Assembly: GCF_001921215.1 (NCBI RefSeq)
Contig: NZ_MSIF01000027.1
Coordinates: 1-64,000 of the forward strand
Length of the DNA: 64,000 bases
Direction of reading: 5' to 3'
From: Actinophytocola xinjiangensis
Lineage (GTDB): Bacteria; Actinomycetota; Actinomycetes; Mycobacteriales; Pseudonocardiaceae
Shown here: piece after piece, positions 63,084 to 64,000 of the stretch
Numbering within the stretch: the first letter of the stretch is position 1
Layout: every line of letters starts with the position of its first letter
Made by a program: the position numbers and the translations under genes
The notes under the pieces: generated by a model
Database searches by the model: none
Seen by the model: the letters and a program-made list of their open reading frames with translations, nothing else
What the model was told of the DNA's origin: nothing

Positions 63084-64000
63084 TCAGGGATGGTCGCGCC
63101 ACCGCACGTCGGCCGGGTCCCCGGCGGTCTCCGGCGCCGCCACCCGAGGCGCGACCGCCGTCTCGGGCAGTACCGTCCCGGGGAGTGCCGCCCCCCGGTG
63201 GCCCAGCACGACCGGCAGGGCCAGCCGGCTGCGGGCCAGGTCGACGTCGACCGTGGCGCCGGTGTTCGTCGGCAGGGTGAAGTCCGGGTCGCTCAAGGTG
63301 ATCACCAGGCCGAGGACCCGGCCCTTCGGCAGGACGGCGTCGTGCGGGTTGAGGTCCCAGGTGACCGTGTGCCACCGGCCGGGGCGCAGCGGCGTCGGCC
63401 GGGTCAGCGAGTCGCGGTGCGCGGCGTCCACCCAGCCCCGGGTCAGCACGCCGTAACCCGAGGTCAGCAGGTTCTTGGCGGTGTCGAGGTAGCAGGCGTG
63501 GTCGGTCGCGCTGGCCTGGCCCCAGCAGGAGCGGGTGTCCAGGTTGCGGATGCCGACGCCGTGGGTGAACGCGTGGATGCGGGTGGCGTCGCCGTAGTCG
63601 ACCAGCCGCGCCGACAGCTCGGTGTTCGGCCGGTTCGCCCTGATCCGCAGCGAAACCGTTGCCGCGCCGCTGATCCGCAGGTCACGGGCGAGCGGGGCGG
63701 TGAGGAACACCAGCCGTCCTGGCACCGGGGCGTTCGGTTCGGCGACGGCCGGGTGCTCGCCGAGGCCGGGGTCGTCGGTGAGGCTGACGGTGCCCCGGCC
63801 GGGCAGCAGCCCGAGGGTGCCGGCGCCGCCGGTCCCCCCGCGCAGGGACACCGGCAGTCCGACGGTGCCGCGCGCCGGCCAGGCCGGCTCGTCGACCCAG
63901 GTGTCGGGGCTGCGTTCGATGGACACCGGCTGTTCGCGCTGGACACCGTTGGGCAGGTCCTGGAGCCAGTGGTCGAACCAGCGGTGCAGGGTGTCGACCC
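63084..64000 (-). CDS. CocE/X-Pro dipeptidyl-peptidase family protein, C-terminal part
   Basis: The 5' part lies beyond the window. The visible about 305 residues begin with HRWFDHWLQDLPNG, typical of the end of the CocE/S15 catalytic domain, and continue into the jelly-roll C-terminal domain of X-Pro peptidases, with LVFLTAPLARDLRISGAATVSL and RGWVDAAHRDSLTRPTPL. The catalytic serine is not in view, so activity cannot be judged. The usual substrates are Xaa-Pro peptides or acyl esters. Confidence 0.88.
   Translation of the reverse strand, partial: VDTLHRWFDHWLQDLPNGVQREQPVSIERSPDTWVDEPAWPARGTVGLPVSLRGGTGGAGTLGLLPGRGTVSLTDDPGLGEHPAVAEPNAPVPGRLVFLTAPLARDLRISGAATVSLRIRANRPNTELSARLVDYGDATRIHAFTHGVGIRNLDTRSCWGQASATDHACYLDTAKNLLTSGYGVLTRGWVDAAHRDSLTRPTPLRPGRWHTVTWDLNPHDAVLPKGRVLGLVITLSDPDFTLPTNTGATVDVDLARSRLALPVVLGHRGAALPGTVLPETAVAPRVAAPETAGDPADVRWRDHP

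Overview
The window is very GC-rich (roughly 70% or more by eye), densely packed, and full of ATGA/GTGA stop-start overlaps. Its gene content is typical of a filamentous actinomycete: MocR, TetR and AraC regulators, a conservon with CYP157/CYP154 P450s, a two-domain laccase and a DUF6292-like protein. A Pseudonocardiales host (Lentzea/Saccharothrix/Kutzneria-like) is my inference from style and was not tested. I saw no rRNA, tRNA, CRISPR array, transposase or phage gene.

Layout. 1-9.9 kb: a sugar-acid dehydratase beside a zinc dehydrogenase, a secreted sialidase, a second zinc dehydrogenase, and a coupled AhpD-like/PEP-mutase-like pair divergent from a MocR regulator. 9.95-16.8 kb: three genes of a type II Wadjet-like anti-plasmid SMC system (jetA, jetB, jetC) without a recognisable jetD. 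16.9-19.9 kb: an AraC regulator, a secreted ricin-type lectin and a secreted serine hydrolase. 19.9-22.9 kb: an adaptor-ATPase-permease efflux operon. 23-25.6 kb: membrane proteins including a TauE/SafE-type exporter. 25.7-33.6 kb: a seven-gene polyol/sugar PTS operon (DeoR repressor, PfkB kinase, mannitol-type EIICB and EIIA, zinc dehydrogenase, HPr, Enzyme I) divergent from an alditol oxidase.

33.7-43.8 kb is the most unusual region. A cyclase-like/VMAP-C protein, a MoxR AAA+ ATPase and a 1,462-residue vWA-NB-ARC-TPR protein form one coupled operon. It converges on a small RiPP-like operon: a 66-residue FxsA-like precursor coupled to an HExxH peptide beta-hydroxylase, next to a Crp/Fnr regulator. 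No radical SAM maturase is in the window. I read this as a variant FxSxx-COOH/ternary NTPase regulatory or conflict system.

44-64 kb: a TetR regulator with a long extra C-terminal domain, divergent from a P450 across a 32-bp imperfect palindrome; three large exported redox/sugar proteins (cupredoxin plus Ig-like repeats; ThuA-glucose dehydrogenase-PKD-DUF1080; two-domain laccase); a complete conservon (cvnA-B-C-D) running into CYP157-like and CYP154-like P450s; a divergent P-loop ATPase regulator; a DUF3800-like protein; and a CocE/X-Pro peptidase cut by the window end. An 11-bp palindrome, TCCACAGTGGA, recurs six times, far more than base composition predicts.
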